Part shown: positions 27,775 to 37,030 of the stretch, in pieces | Position numbering within the stretch: position 1 is the stretch's first letter | Layout of the letters: each line of letters starts with the position of its first letter | The notes under the pieces: model-generated | Databases searched by the model: none | The model's input: only the letters and a program-made list of their open reading frames with translations | What the model was told of the DNA's origin: nothing | Source: Flavobacterium sp. ACAM 123 | Lineage (GTDB): Bacteria; Bacteroidota; Bacteroidia; Flavobacteriales; Flavobacteriaceae | NCBI RefSeq assembly: GCF_000264055.1 | Contig: NZ_AJXL01000003.1 | Location: 1-64,000, forward strand | DNA length: 64,000 nucleotides | Direction: 5' to 3' | Program-made: the position numbers and the translations under genes

Positions 27775-28977
27775 TTAGTCATTATAAACATTAGTTCCAT
27801 GTTCATGAATATCTAAACCATCAATTTCCTCTTCTTTAGTTACTCTTAATCCCATTGTTTTCTTTAAGATGAAAAGAACTATAAAAGAGGCACCCATTGC
27901 CCAAGCAGCAATTGAAAATACTCCGATGGCCTGAACTCCTAGTTTTTCAAATCCGCCTCCGTAAAGCAGGCCACCATCAATAGCAAAAACACCTACTAAC
28001 AAAGTACCTAAGGCACCACATACACCGTGTACCGAAATAGCTCCAACCGGATCGTCAATCTTTAGTTTTTTATCAATAAACTCGATGGAGAATACAACAG
28101 CCACACCACAAATCAGTCCGATAAAGAATGCTCCCACGGGGCTTACAGCAGCGCAACCTGCAGTAACGCCCACAAGACCCGCTAGTACACCATTTAAAGT
28201 CATAGAAATATCTGGCTTTTTATAAACGGCCCAAGTCAAGAACATAGCAGCCAATGCTCCAGCAGCTCCCGCAAGATTTGTTGTTATAAAAATGGCTGCT
28301 ACTTTAAAAGCGTTATCTCCTGAAATGGCTAATTGTGATCCTGGATTAAAACCAAACCATCCAAACCATAAAATAAATACCCCCAATGCGCCTAACATTA
28401 AATTGTGTCCAGGTATGGCATTTACCGTCCCATCAGTATTATATTTTCCAATTCTTGGTCCTACTAAAGTGGCAGCTACTAATGATGCCCAACCACCAAC
28501 CGAGTGCACTACACTGGAACCCGCAAAATCAGTAAATCCCATTTTTGCAAGCCATCCTCCAGCATTCCAAACCCAGCTACCAGAAATTGGATAAATAAGT
28601 AAAGTCATCAGTAAAGAGAATATCAAATAGGTCGTAAATTTTGTTCTCTCAGCAATAGCACCGGAAACAATTGTTGCAGCAGTGGCAGCAAATACGGTTT
28701 GAAAGAATAAACTGTGCATATCAGCAGCGGTATCAAAAAACCAACTTGGAGTTCCTATTACAGAACCTATTGAAGTTCCATACATTAAGGAGTATCCTAT
28801 TGCCCAGAATGCAACACTACCGATACAAAAATCCATTAAATTTTTCATTATTATATTCCCTGTGTTTTTAGATCTGGTAAATCCAGTTTCTACAAGCGTA
28901 AAACCTGCTTGCATGAAAAACACTAAAATTCCGCAGATTAAAACCCACATTAAGTCTAATACAGCATTCGTATCCAT
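27775..28977 (-). CDS. amtB: Ammonium transporter (Amt family)
   Basis: A 400-residue Amt/MEP/Rh channel with 11 expected helices and no long signal peptide. Family landmarks are DLMWVLICGILVFFMQAGF at the start, the FQTVFAATAATIVSGAIAERTKF segment, SSVVHSVGGWASLVAA with the first pore histidine, and ISVHGVCGALGTLLVG with the second. It moves ammonium into the cell. It follows the P-II gene with a 36-bp gap; P-II would block the pore when nitrogen is plentiful. Confidence 0.95.
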   Translation of the reverse strand: MDTNAVLDLMWVLICGILVFFMQAGFTLVETGFTRSKNTGNIIMKNLMDFCIGSVAFWAIGYSLMYGTSIGSVIGTPSWFFDTAADMHSLFFQTVFAATAATIVSGAIAERTKFTTYLIFSLLMTLLIYPISGSWVWNAGGWLAKMGFTDFAGSSVVHSVGGWASLVAATLVGPRIGKYNTDGTVNAIPGHNLMLGALGVFILWFGWFGFNPGSQLAISGDNAFKVAAIFITTNLAGAAGALAAMFLTWAVYKKPDISMTLNGVLAGLVGVTAGCAAVSPVGAFFIGLICGVAVVFSIEFIDKKLKIDDPVGAISVHGVCGALGTLLVGVFAIDGGLLYGGGFEKLGVQAIGVFSIAAWAMGASFIVLFILKKTMGLRVTKEEEIDGLDIHEHGTNVYND

Positions 28978-29013
28978 AATATTTTTTTTTATTAGTTAGT
29001 TTATAGCAGTTGG

Positions 29014-29352
29014 TTAGCTTATCGCATCCGTTCCTTTTTCTTTGGTTCTAATTCGATAGGTTTCTTGGATGTCAGAAACAAATATTTTTCCGTCTCCTAC
29101 TATTCCTGTAGATGCCGCTTCTAAAATAGTGTCAATCGTTTTTTCCAAAAAAAGATCAGAAACGACAACTGAAATATATCTTCGTTGAATGTCTGTGGTG
29201 CTATAAGTTATTCCTCTGTATACATGTCCTTCTTTTTCATTACCGACTCCGGTGACATCCCAATACGTGAAGAAATTGACTTCGATTTTGTGTAACGCTT
29301 CTTTAACTTCATCGAATTTTGATTTTCGAATAACAGCTTCGATTTTTTTCAT
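29014..29352 (-). CDS. glnB: P-II family nitrogen regulatory protein
   Basis: A 112-residue P-II protein. It starts MKKIEAVIRKSKFDEVKEAL, has a T-loop region GVGNEKEGHVYRGITYS that keeps the Tyr corresponding to the uridylylation site (YRGxxY), the ATP-binding TGIVGDGKIFV and the C-terminal RIRT. P-II senses ATP/ADP and 2-oxoglutarate and binds Amt. The order P-II then amtB on one strand is the classical glnK-amtB arrangement, so this is functionally GlnK-like. Confidence 0.9.
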   Translation of the reverse strand: MKKIEAVIRKSKFDEVKEALHKIEVNFFTYWDVTGVGNEKEGHVYRGITYSTTDIQRRYISVVVSDLFLEKTIDTILEAASTGIVGDGKIFVSDIQETYRIRTKEKGTDAIS

Positions 29353-30325
29353 TTTAATTTATTTTTGGTTAGTTAATTTTGGTTATTTATTGATGTAATT
29401 TTTACTACAAATTTTTTTCTTTCAAGTTTTTTTTGCATTAAAAAAATCCTTTTGGATGTTTTTATATATGAAATTTCATCTTTTATTTTGACGAATTTAT
29501 TAACTTTTATACTAACAGGATAAACAAAAAGAGACTTTTTGATTCCATTTGCAAAGAATTATCGATTACAAAAAATCACTCCAATAAATTAGTTATTCTC
29601 CATTTTAAGTTAAATATATTACAATATTCACAATCACTATTTTGTCATACACCCCTATTTTTTTTAGCCTAGATGTTTTTATAATTACTTATTTTGGTCA
29701 AAAAATATTTTATTGGACTTTAAAATTAAAATAAGTAAATATAATTGGGGGGTATATTTTAATTTAGTTAAAAATAACTTTTAGCTTTCTGATAATTATT
29801 CACAAGGCAAAATCACCTTGTTTAAATAGTGAGGCATAAAAAAATCACCTTTTAATATTGGATACACCACAGGCTGTTTCTTTAATTTGAAATAATTTTA
29901 AGGTATCTGAATTTTTGTTTACTTATTAAAAAGAAAAGCAGCGCTGTTTAATTTTTATAAGTAAAAAAAATATAAATAATCTTTGTAAATAAGCCGGGAG
30001 GTTACTATTTTATCATACTTCCCAATCATCTTTTAATGGTATAGATGCTGTTGTTACTACTTCATAAATAGTTCTACCAAAAGACCGCTGTCTTTGTTTG
30101 AATAGCTACAGTTGTTCCTATACCGATAAGCTGTCCGTCTCCCAGAATTCGATATTTTCCTTTGCTAATTTCAAATCGCTAAGTTGTTGTATCCCTACTT
30201 TATTTTAAAGGCAAATTGCTTTAACATTTTTAGTCGCCTATTTAGGTTTCCTCACAATTTTTTAAAATTTTTAAAAAAAGTAATTTTTATTGTCAGGAAA
30301 GCGATTTTGTTCCGTCATTTACACT
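29353..30325. other. Long AT-rich intergenic region
   Basis: A 973-bp region between divergent genes. It should contain the promoter of the P-II/amtB operon. Apart from a possible gene relic near 30016-30197, no RNA gene or structured element was recognised. Confidence 0.5.
30016..30197 (-). pseudogene. Possible degraded gene remnant
   Basis: On the minus strand one frame reads KGKYRILGDGQLIGIGTTVA before a stop, and a second frame just after it reads GRTIYEVVTTASIPLKDDWE and then stops at about 30016. Both look protein-like and would join across a frameshift near 30088-30098. Family not recognised; no start found upstream. Confidence 0.3.
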
Positions 30326-31024
30326 ATGAATTGCAAAGAAAATCTTTCTTTATCTACAGCGCTACTTATATTCGCACACAGCGATAAGGTACAAAGTGCC
30401 TTGAAACCTATTGCTTATAATAAAAAGCAAAATGAGGCACTGTGGCATAAAATGAATGAGAGAGCTGTGGCACTAGTTCAAAAAACTAAACTTCCTTATT
30501 TTATTTCCGATGAAAGTTCGCAACAAGGCCTCTCTTTTGGAGATAAATTGAGTCACGCCATTCAATCTGTATTGGATAGGGGGTATGATAAAGTTATTGT
30601 GTTAGGAAATGATAGTCCTGGATTGCGATTGAATCATTTGCAAAAAGCTTATCTCGAATTACAAGATAAAAGTGTTGTTCTTGGTCCTGATTTTAAAGGA
30701 GGTACTTACTTAACGGGTATTTCAAAAGTTTCTTTCAATAAGGAGGCTTTCGCCAAAATTGATTGGCAAACGACAAAAGTATTTGATCAATTACAAGTGC
30801 TTTATTCGGAAGTAAAGCTAGGGATTATTGCCCCTTTAACCGATTGTAATACTAAAATTGACTTTGATAAATTGTTTCTGGATCTTCCTTTTTACTGTAC
30901 TTTTAAAAGTGTTTTGGCGTCCCTGCTTTTCTATGCAACTTCTATACTTTCATTTTTAAAATACTGCTACACGAATGCGATTATTGGACTTAATTTTAAT
31001 AAAGGCTCTCCTGTTATGGAGTAA
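30326..31024 (+). CDS. DUF2064/TIGR04282-like glycosyltransferase-fold protein
   Basis: About 232 residues from ATG 30326; an upstream TTG would add 12 residues with little support. It resembles DUF2064 (rSAM/selenodomain-associated transferase 1): IVLGNDSPGL corresponds to the GTD-x-P-x-L nucleotide-binding motif, and GPDFKGGTYLTGI to the family GPA-x-DGGYYL-x-G segment, here altered (DFKGGTYL). It lacks the usual N-terminal RNPxxGxxKTRL motif, so it is a divergent subtype. A C-terminal hydrophobic stretch (SVLASLLFYATSILSFL) is unusual. The TonB receptor gene follows after 45 bp, probably in one transcript. Confidence 0.65.
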   Translation: MNCKENLSLSTALLIFAHSDKVQSALKPIAYNKKQNEALWHKMNERAVALVQKTKLPYFISDESSQQGLSFGDKLSHAIQSVLDRGYDKVIVLGNDSPGLRLNHLQKAYLELQDKSVVLGPDFKGGTYLTGISKVSFNKEAFAKIDWQTTKVFDQLQVLYSEVKLGIIAPLTDCNTKIDFDKLFLDLPFYCTFKSVLASLLFYATSILSFLKYCYTNAIIGLNFNKGSPVME

Positions 31025-31069
31025 TTAGAAGCTTTTATTTTAAAATTTATTATCAAAAATCATACTTTA

Positions 31070-34045
31070 ATGAAACATTTTTTTCTGTTTTTAGTACTGA
31101 GCTTCACGACTTTTGCCGTTGCTCAAGAAGACCTATCGGTCACTCTCATCGATTTTAACACACAAAAACCAATTCCGAATTTGGAGGTTTTATTAACCAA
31201 TAATTCAAGGAACAGTAGTTTACAACAAATTTCAAACAGTCAGGGAAAAGTGACTTTTCGTGGAATTCCTGCACTTGATGGATACCAGGTTGTTTTTAAG
31301 GGAACACTAGTATTTGCTGCTCAAAAATCAAATTTATTAAGTGTACGCTCGAATCAGGCCTCAAATGTGACTTTAGTTCTAACACTAAAAGAGTCAAACG
31401 AACTCAACGAAGTTTTGATCACAAAGGGCGCAACTGCAAAAATTAATCGGCGGGATGCTGAGGTTTCATTCGAACTAAAAGCTGCCGAAATTCAAGAAAT
31501 TCCTGTAGAAGGACGTGATATTACACGCGTTTTATTCCGTTTGCCAAATGTAACGCAGGCCACCGGTTTCTTTCCTGAATCACCAAATGTGAGTATTAAT
31601 GGAGCAAGTTCTTTGTATACTTCTTATTTAATAGACGGATTAGATAATAACGAACGTTTTTTAGGAGGTCAAAAGTTTGCCATCCCTTCCGGATTTGTAA
31701 AAGATGTCACCGTACTAACTAATAATTTCTCAGCTGAATATGGTTTGACAGGAAGCGGAATCATTAATATTACACCTCGTTCTGGATCTAATGAAACTAC
31801 AGGAGAAGTTTTTTTTATTACAAGACCAGGACCATCTATTGATGGGAAATCCAGCTTCGCACAGCGAGACCTATCAGGAAACCAAGTCAAGAATGGTTTT
31901 GCTCGTTACCAAGCCGGTGCAGGAATAGGCGGAGCTGTAGTAAAAGACAAGACTTTTTATTATTTCAATTTTGAACATACTACTGATATCAAAGACAATT
32001 TATTGAATGTTCCTCAATTAGGCATTACAGAGACCGTGAGAGGAATGAACACATTTAACTATTTCTCCTCAAAAATTGACCAAATTTGGAATCCTAATTT
32101 CAACTCGTCCTTTCGAGCAAACGTGGGTATAATCGACGTTGAAAGACAAGGCGGTGGTCTTGATGGAGGTTCCACTTTTAAATCAGCAGGAAATGCGCAG
32201 CAAAGGAATAGTATTTTATTGGCTTTAAAAAACAGCTATAAATTTGGAAACTTTTCTGGAGAAACAAATGTACAATACAGCCGTTTTAGATGGAATTATG
32301 CAAAAGCATTCAGCCCCAATAGTTCACAAGTGACCATTTTAGGTGTAAACGATGAAATATTAGGTGTAATTGGGAATCCAGGTTATGTTTTTGATGCAAT
32401 CGAAAATACCATACAATTGCAACAAAAGGTAAAGTATTATACGGAGAATCATACTTTTAAAGCAGGGGTAAATTTTATTAGAGGCAATCATCAATTATTT
32501 GGAGGTGGAAATCCAGTAGGGAATTATAGAGTAAAATTGAATCAAAACCAAATTGATGGTATCAAAAATAGTGGAGTAGGAGGAGATTTGAATGTAAATG
32601 ATATTCCGCAAGATGCTCAGGTTTTAAATTACATTGTGGAATTACGTCCTGCCTCTTTTGGAACAAATCAAGATATTTATTCGGCTTATGTCGAGGACTT
32701 ATGGTCTATTACTAGTCGTTTGAATCTTATTCTAGGCTTGCGCTATGACTATGATAATTTGTCAAAAGGAGGAAGCGATAAAGGCGATTATAACAACTTG
32801 GCTCCCCGATTTAACTTTAATTATAAATTAGATAATTCAAGCAGTTTGCGCGGTGGATATGGAATTTCATATGATAAAGTAAACTATGCTGTTTATAGTG
32901 ATGCTTTGCAACAAAATACCACCTCTAAAAGTTATAAATTAGAATTGCAAGAATTAAAAAGATTAGGCCTTTTGCCAGCGGATACTAATATAGAAAGGAT
33001 AACTTATAACGGAAACTTAGCGGCTTCTGTTTCAGGAGTAAACTACCTGCAAGGACCATCGGCTACGGATTTACAGGGGCAAAGGGAAAATATTTTTTCT
33101 AACGAACGCAGAATATTAAATCCTAATGGATATAAAAATGCGTATTCTCATGAATTTGCTTTAGGCTACCAATTGCAATTAACGGACGAAAAGTTATTCT
33201 TTGTTGACGTGGTGCACAATAGAGGTGAAAATTTAACTAGATTAAGAAACCTTAATGCGGCCGCTGAATACCCTATAGATCCTGATAATGTAGTGATCAG
33301 AACACGGGATCAAGCGGATGCCAGTCGACCTATTCCTATAATAAATGGAGGTGCTACTATAAACGGACAACGGCTCACTGGAATTGCTAGAAATGTTATC
33401 GTAAGTGAAAATGAAGGAAAATCTAGGTATTATGCAATGAGTTTAAATTATCAAAAAACAAGAGGCTCTGACGACTATTCGTACCGATTGAATTACACCT
33501 TGTCTTCCAGTAAAAATGATACGGACGGAATTAACTTCAGACCTTCAGACGCGAATAACTATACAAATGAATGGGGGCCGTCTGTGAACGATAGAACGCA
33601 TAATATTAATGGGATTTACAGTTATTATCCCTTTAAAGGAACAACACTAACTGCAGCAGGATTATTGCAGAGTGGACAACCAATTAATAGGATTCCACTT
33701 GGTTTTGGAACCACAGATTTAAATGGCGATGGCGCAAGCTTTTCTGATGCTTATCAGGGAAACAGTGATCGTTTTCCGGGAGAAAGCAGAAACAGCGATC
33801 GTTTGCCGTGGAGTACTACTTTTGACTTAGGAGTACAACACCAAATCACGATTGCTGGAAATAATAAAATTGAATTACGTGCCGATATCTTTAATCTATT
33901 TAACGCTGAGAATTTAAGCGGCTACAGTAATAATGCCACACAAAGTAACCAAATTCAAGGTGGTTCTAGCGCTAGTGGATTGTTTACACAAAGAAATGCA
34001 TCGCCACCGAGACAGTTTCAGTTTGGAGTTCGTTATTTATTCTAA
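31070..34045 (+). CDS. TonB-dependent receptor with carboxypeptidase-regulatory-like N-domain
   Basis: A 991-residue outer-membrane transporter. A signal peptide (MKHFFLFLVLSFTTFAVA) precedes a carboxypeptidase-regulatory-like (Ig-like) domain (about 22-110), a plug domain (about 125-240, with EIPVEGRDITRVLFRLPN and SVNGASS-like INGASSLYTSYLIDGLDNNERF) and a 22-stranded barrel ending RQFQFGVRYLF, with the terminal Phe. Many such receptors take up siderophores or oligosaccharides, but no SusD partner is adjacent, so the substrate is unknown. A hairpin terminator follows directly. Confidence 0.9.
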   Translation: MKHFFLFLVLSFTTFAVAQEDLSVTLIDFNTQKPIPNLEVLLTNNSRNSSLQQISNSQGKVTFRGIPALDGYQVVFKGTLVFAAQKSNLLSVRSNQASNVTLVLTLKESNELNEVLITKGATAKINRRDAEVSFELKAAEIQEIPVEGRDITRVLFRLPNVTQATGFFPESPNVSINGASSLYTSYLIDGLDNNERFLGGQKFAIPSGFVKDVTVLTNNFSAEYGLTGSGIINITPRSGSNETTGEVFFITRPGPSIDGKSSFAQRDLSGNQVKNGFARYQAGAGIGGAVVKDKTFYYFNFEHTTDIKDNLLNVPQLGITETVRGMNTFNYFSSKIDQIWNPNFNSSFRANVGIIDVERQGGGLDGGSTFKSAGNAQQRNSILLALKNSYKFGNFSGETNVQYSRFRWNYAKAFSPNSSQVTILGVNDEILGVIGNPGYVFDAIENTIQLQQKVKYYTENHTFKAGVNFIRGNHQLFGGGNPVGNYRVKLNQNQIDGIKNSGVGGDLNVNDIPQDAQVLNYIVELRPASFGTNQDIYSAYVEDLWSITSRLNLILGLRYDYDNLSKGGSDKGDYNNLAPRFNFNYKLDNSSSLRGGYGISYDKVNYAVYSDALQQNTTSKSYKLELQELKRLGLLPADTNIERITYNGNLAASVSGVNYLQGPSATDLQGQRENIFSNERRILNPNGYKNAYSHEFALGYQLQLTDEKLFFVDVVHNRGENLTRLRNLNAAAEYPIDPDNVVIRTRDQADASRPIPIINGGATINGQRLTGIARNVIVSENEGKSRYYAMSLNYQKTRGSDDYSYRLNYTLSSSKNDTDGINFRPSDANNYTNEWGPSVNDRTHNINGIYSYYPFKGTTLTAAGLLQSGQPINRIPLGFGTTDLNGDGASFSDAYQGNSDRFPGESRNSDRLPWSTTFDLGVQHQITIAGNNKIELRADIFNLFNAENLSGYSNNATQSNQIQGGSSASGLFTQRNASPPRQFQFGVRYLF

Positions 34046-34056
34046 TAAAAATCAAT

Positions 34057-34090
34057 ATCCTGCAAGTTAGTTGCTTTGCAGGATGTTTTT
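34057..34090 (+). terminator. Terminator after TonB-dependent receptor
   Basis: ATCCTGCA (34057-34064) pairs with TGCAGGAT (34077-34084), followed by GTTTTT, 12 bp past the receptor stop codon: a standard rho-independent terminator. Confidence 0.8.
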
Positions 34091-34097
34091 AATTTGC

Positions 34098-34204
34098 GTT
34101 AGGGATAGCAGTGGTATCTCCCGATTTAGAAAAACACGGCTTTTTAGCCGTAGTTTTTATTTATCGGGAATATAACGAATAGCCCGACCCTTGCGGTAAC
34201 GCCC
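34098..34204. repeat. Dispersed structured intergenic element, copy C
   Basis: GCGTTAGGGATAGCAGTGGTATC, nested stems (TCCCGAT 34119-34125 with ATCGGGA 34163-34169; ACGGCT 34136-34141 with AGCCGT 34146-34151), then ATATAACGAATAGCCCGACCC and CGGTAACGCC. The outer arms (GCGTTA.GGG and CCC..TAACGC) are also complementary. It matches the motifs of copies A and B and is the longest copy. Confidence 0.65.
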
Positions 34205-34220
34205 AAAGAAAATAAGAAAT

Positions 34221-35210
34221 ATGTTTATACTAAATGCAGATGAGCCAAAAGAATTGGCTACTTACTTACAGCAAATAAAATGGCTAGAAGATCAGGAAAC
34301 GATTGTTTCATTGTCTAAACCGGGAGAAGGAAATATGAATTGTGTGCTACGTGTGGAGACGGCTACACGTTCTTTTATTGTGAAACAGTCTAAAGGGTAT
34401 GTCGAGAAGTACCCTCAAGTTCTGGCTCCTGCTTCGCGCGTGCTGACCGAAGGTGCTTTTTACCAAAAAATTGCCCAAGCAGATGCTGTACAGCAAATCA
34501 TGCCGAAGCTTTTAGGGATTGATGTGACTAATAATATGATTGCATTAGAGGATTTAGGGAAAGCCAATGATTTTACGGGTTTATATGATGTAAAAAGGAA
34601 TTTACAAGAAGAGGAACTCAATCAAATAGTAGGTTATTTGAATGGTTTGCACCAAGAATTTCAGAAGACGGTGGTTGATGATGAGTTAGCCAATACGGAG
34701 TTGCGAACATTAAATTATGAGCATATTTTTGAATATCCTTTTAAAGAAGAAAATGGGTTTAACCTTGATCTAATCCAGGATGGTTTGCGGGAATTGGCTT
34801 TGCCTTATAAAAAAGATGTAGAATTAAAGAAAAATATTGAGCGGTTAGGATCATTGTATTTGTCCAAGGGCAAGTATTTACTACACGGCGATTACTACCC
34901 TGGAAGCTGGTTAAAAATGGCAGATGGAATAAAGGTAATCGATCCTGAATTTTGTTTTTATGGCTTACGCGAATTTGATTTGGGCGTACTGTTTGCTCAC
35001 ATGTATCTTACGCAACAAAAGGAAAGTGCAATGACTTTAATTAAGGAGCAATACGTTTCCTTTGAAGAGTTGAATCCAACTATTTTAAATGGGTTTATAG
35101 GTACTGAAATCATGCGCAGATTAATAGGTCTAGCACAATTGCCGTTAAAAATGGATTTGAAAACGAAGGACCGTTTACTGTCGTTTGCGCGAGATTTAAT
35201 TTTACAATAA
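34221..35210 (+). CDS. APH/methylthioribose-kinase-like phosphotransferase
   Basis: A 329-residue small-molecule kinase with the protein-kinase-like APH fold. Visible motifs are GEGNMNCVLRV (nucleotide-loop region), FIVKQSKGY with the ATP-contacting lysine, the catalytic loop LLHGDYYPGSWL and the metal-binding IDPEFCFYGLREFDLG. The last two closely resemble S-methyl-5-thioribose kinase (MtnK), although choline or aminoglycoside-type kinases share the fold. It is followed after 17 bp by a secreted nucleoside hydrolase, so a phosphorylated ribose or thioribose salvage role is a reasonable inference. No signal peptide. Confidence 0.75.
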   Translation: MFILNADEPKELATYLQQIKWLEDQETIVSLSKPGEGNMNCVLRVETATRSFIVKQSKGYVEKYPQVLAPASRVLTEGAFYQKIAQADAVQQIMPKLLGIDVTNNMIALEDLGKANDFTGLYDVKRNLQEEELNQIVGYLNGLHQEFQKTVVDDELANTELRTLNYEHIFEYPFKEENGFNLDLIQDGLRELALPYKKDVELKKNIERLGSLYLSKGKYLLHGDYYPGSWLKMADGIKVIDPEFCFYGLREFDLGVLFAHMYLTQQKESAMTLIKEQYVSFEELNPTILNGFIGTEIMRRLIGLAQLPLKMDLKTKDRLLSFARDLILQ

Positions 35211-35227
35211 TATATAAAACATTGATT

Positions 35228-36190
35228 ATGAAGATAAAAATAATACTATTTGCACTTTTGCTCGCGATACAAGTGCAGTCACAGACCAAAGTATGGTTTG
35301 ATACCGATATTATGATTGGTATGCCAGACAAAACCCCACGCGAAGTAGATGATGGAATCACGTTAATTATGGCTCTAAAGCAACCTCAAATCGATATTGT
35401 GGGTATTAGCTCGATTACCTATGTGGATTACAGCTACGGTATCATCAATAAAATATTGGAATGGCATCACAAAGGCGCCGCAATTCCTGTCTATAAAGGA
35501 TCACCAAGAGCAGATGACTTGGGTGTTGAAAATGACGGAACTCGTGCATTGTATCAGGCCTTAAAGAAAGAAAAACTGACGATATTAGCCTTGGGTCCTA
35601 TGACTAATATCGCGACTTTGATTCAGAACCATCCCGATATTATTCCGCAAATTGAAAAAATTTCAATCTGTGCAGCAAGAACGCCAGGGTTACTATTCAA
35701 TCCAGGAAATGGAAAATTAAACGTGTTTGATTACAACTATGAATTAGATACTAAATCGATGGACGTGATTCTTAATTCTTCCATACCACTTGTGTTTGCA
35801 GGATATGAACCTAGTTCATACACTCATATTGGGAATATTGATTTGGCTAGTTTAGATAGGAGCGAGGAAGCAGATAAATGGCTGTTTGACATAGTTCAAC
35901 CATGGATGGAAAAAAACGAGAAGTATTTTGGTGTTAGAGGATTTATTCCTTTTGACTGTTCTACACTTGGTGTAATTACTCATCCAGAATATTTCACGTA
36001 CTACAAAGATATTCCCATTAAAGTAAATTATAAAAAGAATGATGCGATAAAAGTGCAACCTACAGTTTTATATAAAAACTTCCTTGAGGTTTCTTATAAA
36101 TTCAAGTCAAAGAAGAAAGTGGATTATGCCATAAGAGCTTTGCAAGGTTTTGAGGAAAAGATTTTAGAGACGCTGAGCGTTAAACACTAA
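35228..36190 (+). CDS. Exported nucleoside hydrolase (IUNH family)
   Basis: About 320 residues from ATG 35228 with a signal peptide (MKIKIILFALLLAIQVQS, cleavage before QTK). The Ca2+-binding N-terminal motif WFDTDIMIGMPDKTPREVDDG keeps the DTD and DD of inosine-uridine nucleoside hydrolases but carries an insertion of several residues compared with the usual DTDPGIDDA. ALGPMTNIA and the middle region fit the family. It would cleave the N-glycosidic bond of nucleosides outside the cytoplasm. It lies immediately downstream of the kinase gene. Confidence 0.82.
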   Translation: MKIKIILFALLLAIQVQSQTKVWFDTDIMIGMPDKTPREVDDGITLIMALKQPQIDIVGISSITYVDYSYGIINKILEWHHKGAAIPVYKGSPRADDLGVENDGTRALYQALKKEKLTILALGPMTNIATLIQNHPDIIPQIEKISICAARTPGLLFNPGNGKLNVFDYNYELDTKSMDVILNSSIPLVFAGYEPSSYTHIGNIDLASLDRSEEADKWLFDIVQPWMEKNEKYFGVRGFIPFDCSTLGVITHPEYFTYYKDIPIKVNYKKNDAIKVQPTVLYKNFLEVSYKFKSKKKVDYAIRALQGFEEKILETLSVKH

Positions 36191-36387
36191 TAGCTGTGCT
36201 TACTAGACGCTAAGTTATACTAAAACGATTTGGACTAAAAAATAAATTCGTTTGGTATTAAAAGGATACCGCAATTTGAGTAATACCCGTGCAAACGAGT
36301 GGTCATTTAAATCTAACAAAGTTTTAAGATTTGTTTAAAAACTACAACAGCTAAACTGTCGTACATTAGTATAAAACCATTACAATT

Positions 36388-37026
36388 ATGAAAATTAAAT
36401 TTGCAGCTTATGCACTTGCGTTGTTTACAATCTTGAGTTGTAATTCTAACGCCCAAACAAAAAAGTTATCTTTAGAACCTAAAAAGGGGAAAGCAATTGC
36501 TGTTTTTGCCGAAGGCTGCTTTTGGTGTAGTGAACACGTATTTGAAGCAGTAGTAGGTGTAGACGAGGCTATTTCTGGATATGCTGGAGGAACTACAAAA
36601 AACCCATCCTATGAACAAGTGGGTTCTAACAACACAGGACACGCTGAGGCTGTAGCAGTCTACTATGACCCAAATATTATTTCTTTCAAGGAATTAGTGA
36701 ATGTATTTTTCGCTTCACAAGACCCAACAACTCCTAATCAACAGGGGCCAGATCGTGGTTCTTCTTATCGCTCTATTGCCTTTTACAAGAACGCAGCAGA
36801 GAAAAAAATTATTGAAGACAAAATTAAGGAGCTTACCGCCAATAAAGTATTTGCCAATCCTATTGTTACCGAGGTAAAGCAAGTGACTGATTTTTATGAA
36901 GCAGAGGATTACCACCAAGATTATGTGAAACACAATCCTAATCAACCTTATGTGAAAGGCGTTTCACTACCGCGATATAACAAGTTTAAAAAAACATATA
37001 AAGGAAAGTTAAAACCTAATCATTAA
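36388..37026 (+). CDS. msrA: Peptide-methionine (S)-S-oxide reductase MsrA, lipoprotein form
   Basis: A 212-residue MsrA. The N-terminus MKIKFAAYALALFTILSC has a lipobox ending at C18, so it is probably anchored in the cell envelope. The catalytic motif EGCFWCSEHVFE has C44 as nucleophile, and the GYAGGTTKNPSYEQVGSNNTGHAEAV segment is diagnostic. It repairs the S-form of methionine sulfoxide in proteins. The msrB gene begins 4 bp downstream, so both diastereomers are handled by one operon. Confidence 0.93.
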   Translation: MKIKFAAYALALFTILSCNSNAQTKKLSLEPKKGKAIAVFAEGCFWCSEHVFEAVVGVDEAISGYAGGTTKNPSYEQVGSNNTGHAEAVAVYYDPNIISFKELVNVFFASQDPTTPNQQGPDRGSSYRSIAFYKNAAEKKIIEDKIKELTANKVFANPIVTEVKQVTDFYEAEDYHQDYVKHNPNQPYVKGVSLPRYNKFKKTYKGKLKPNH

Positions 37027-37030
37027 AATT

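Noticed and set aside
29353-30325. Search for a riboswitch or small RNA in the 1-kb gap
   Set aside because: No known riboswitch pattern or stable GC-rich hairpin was found; only a possible gene relic remains.
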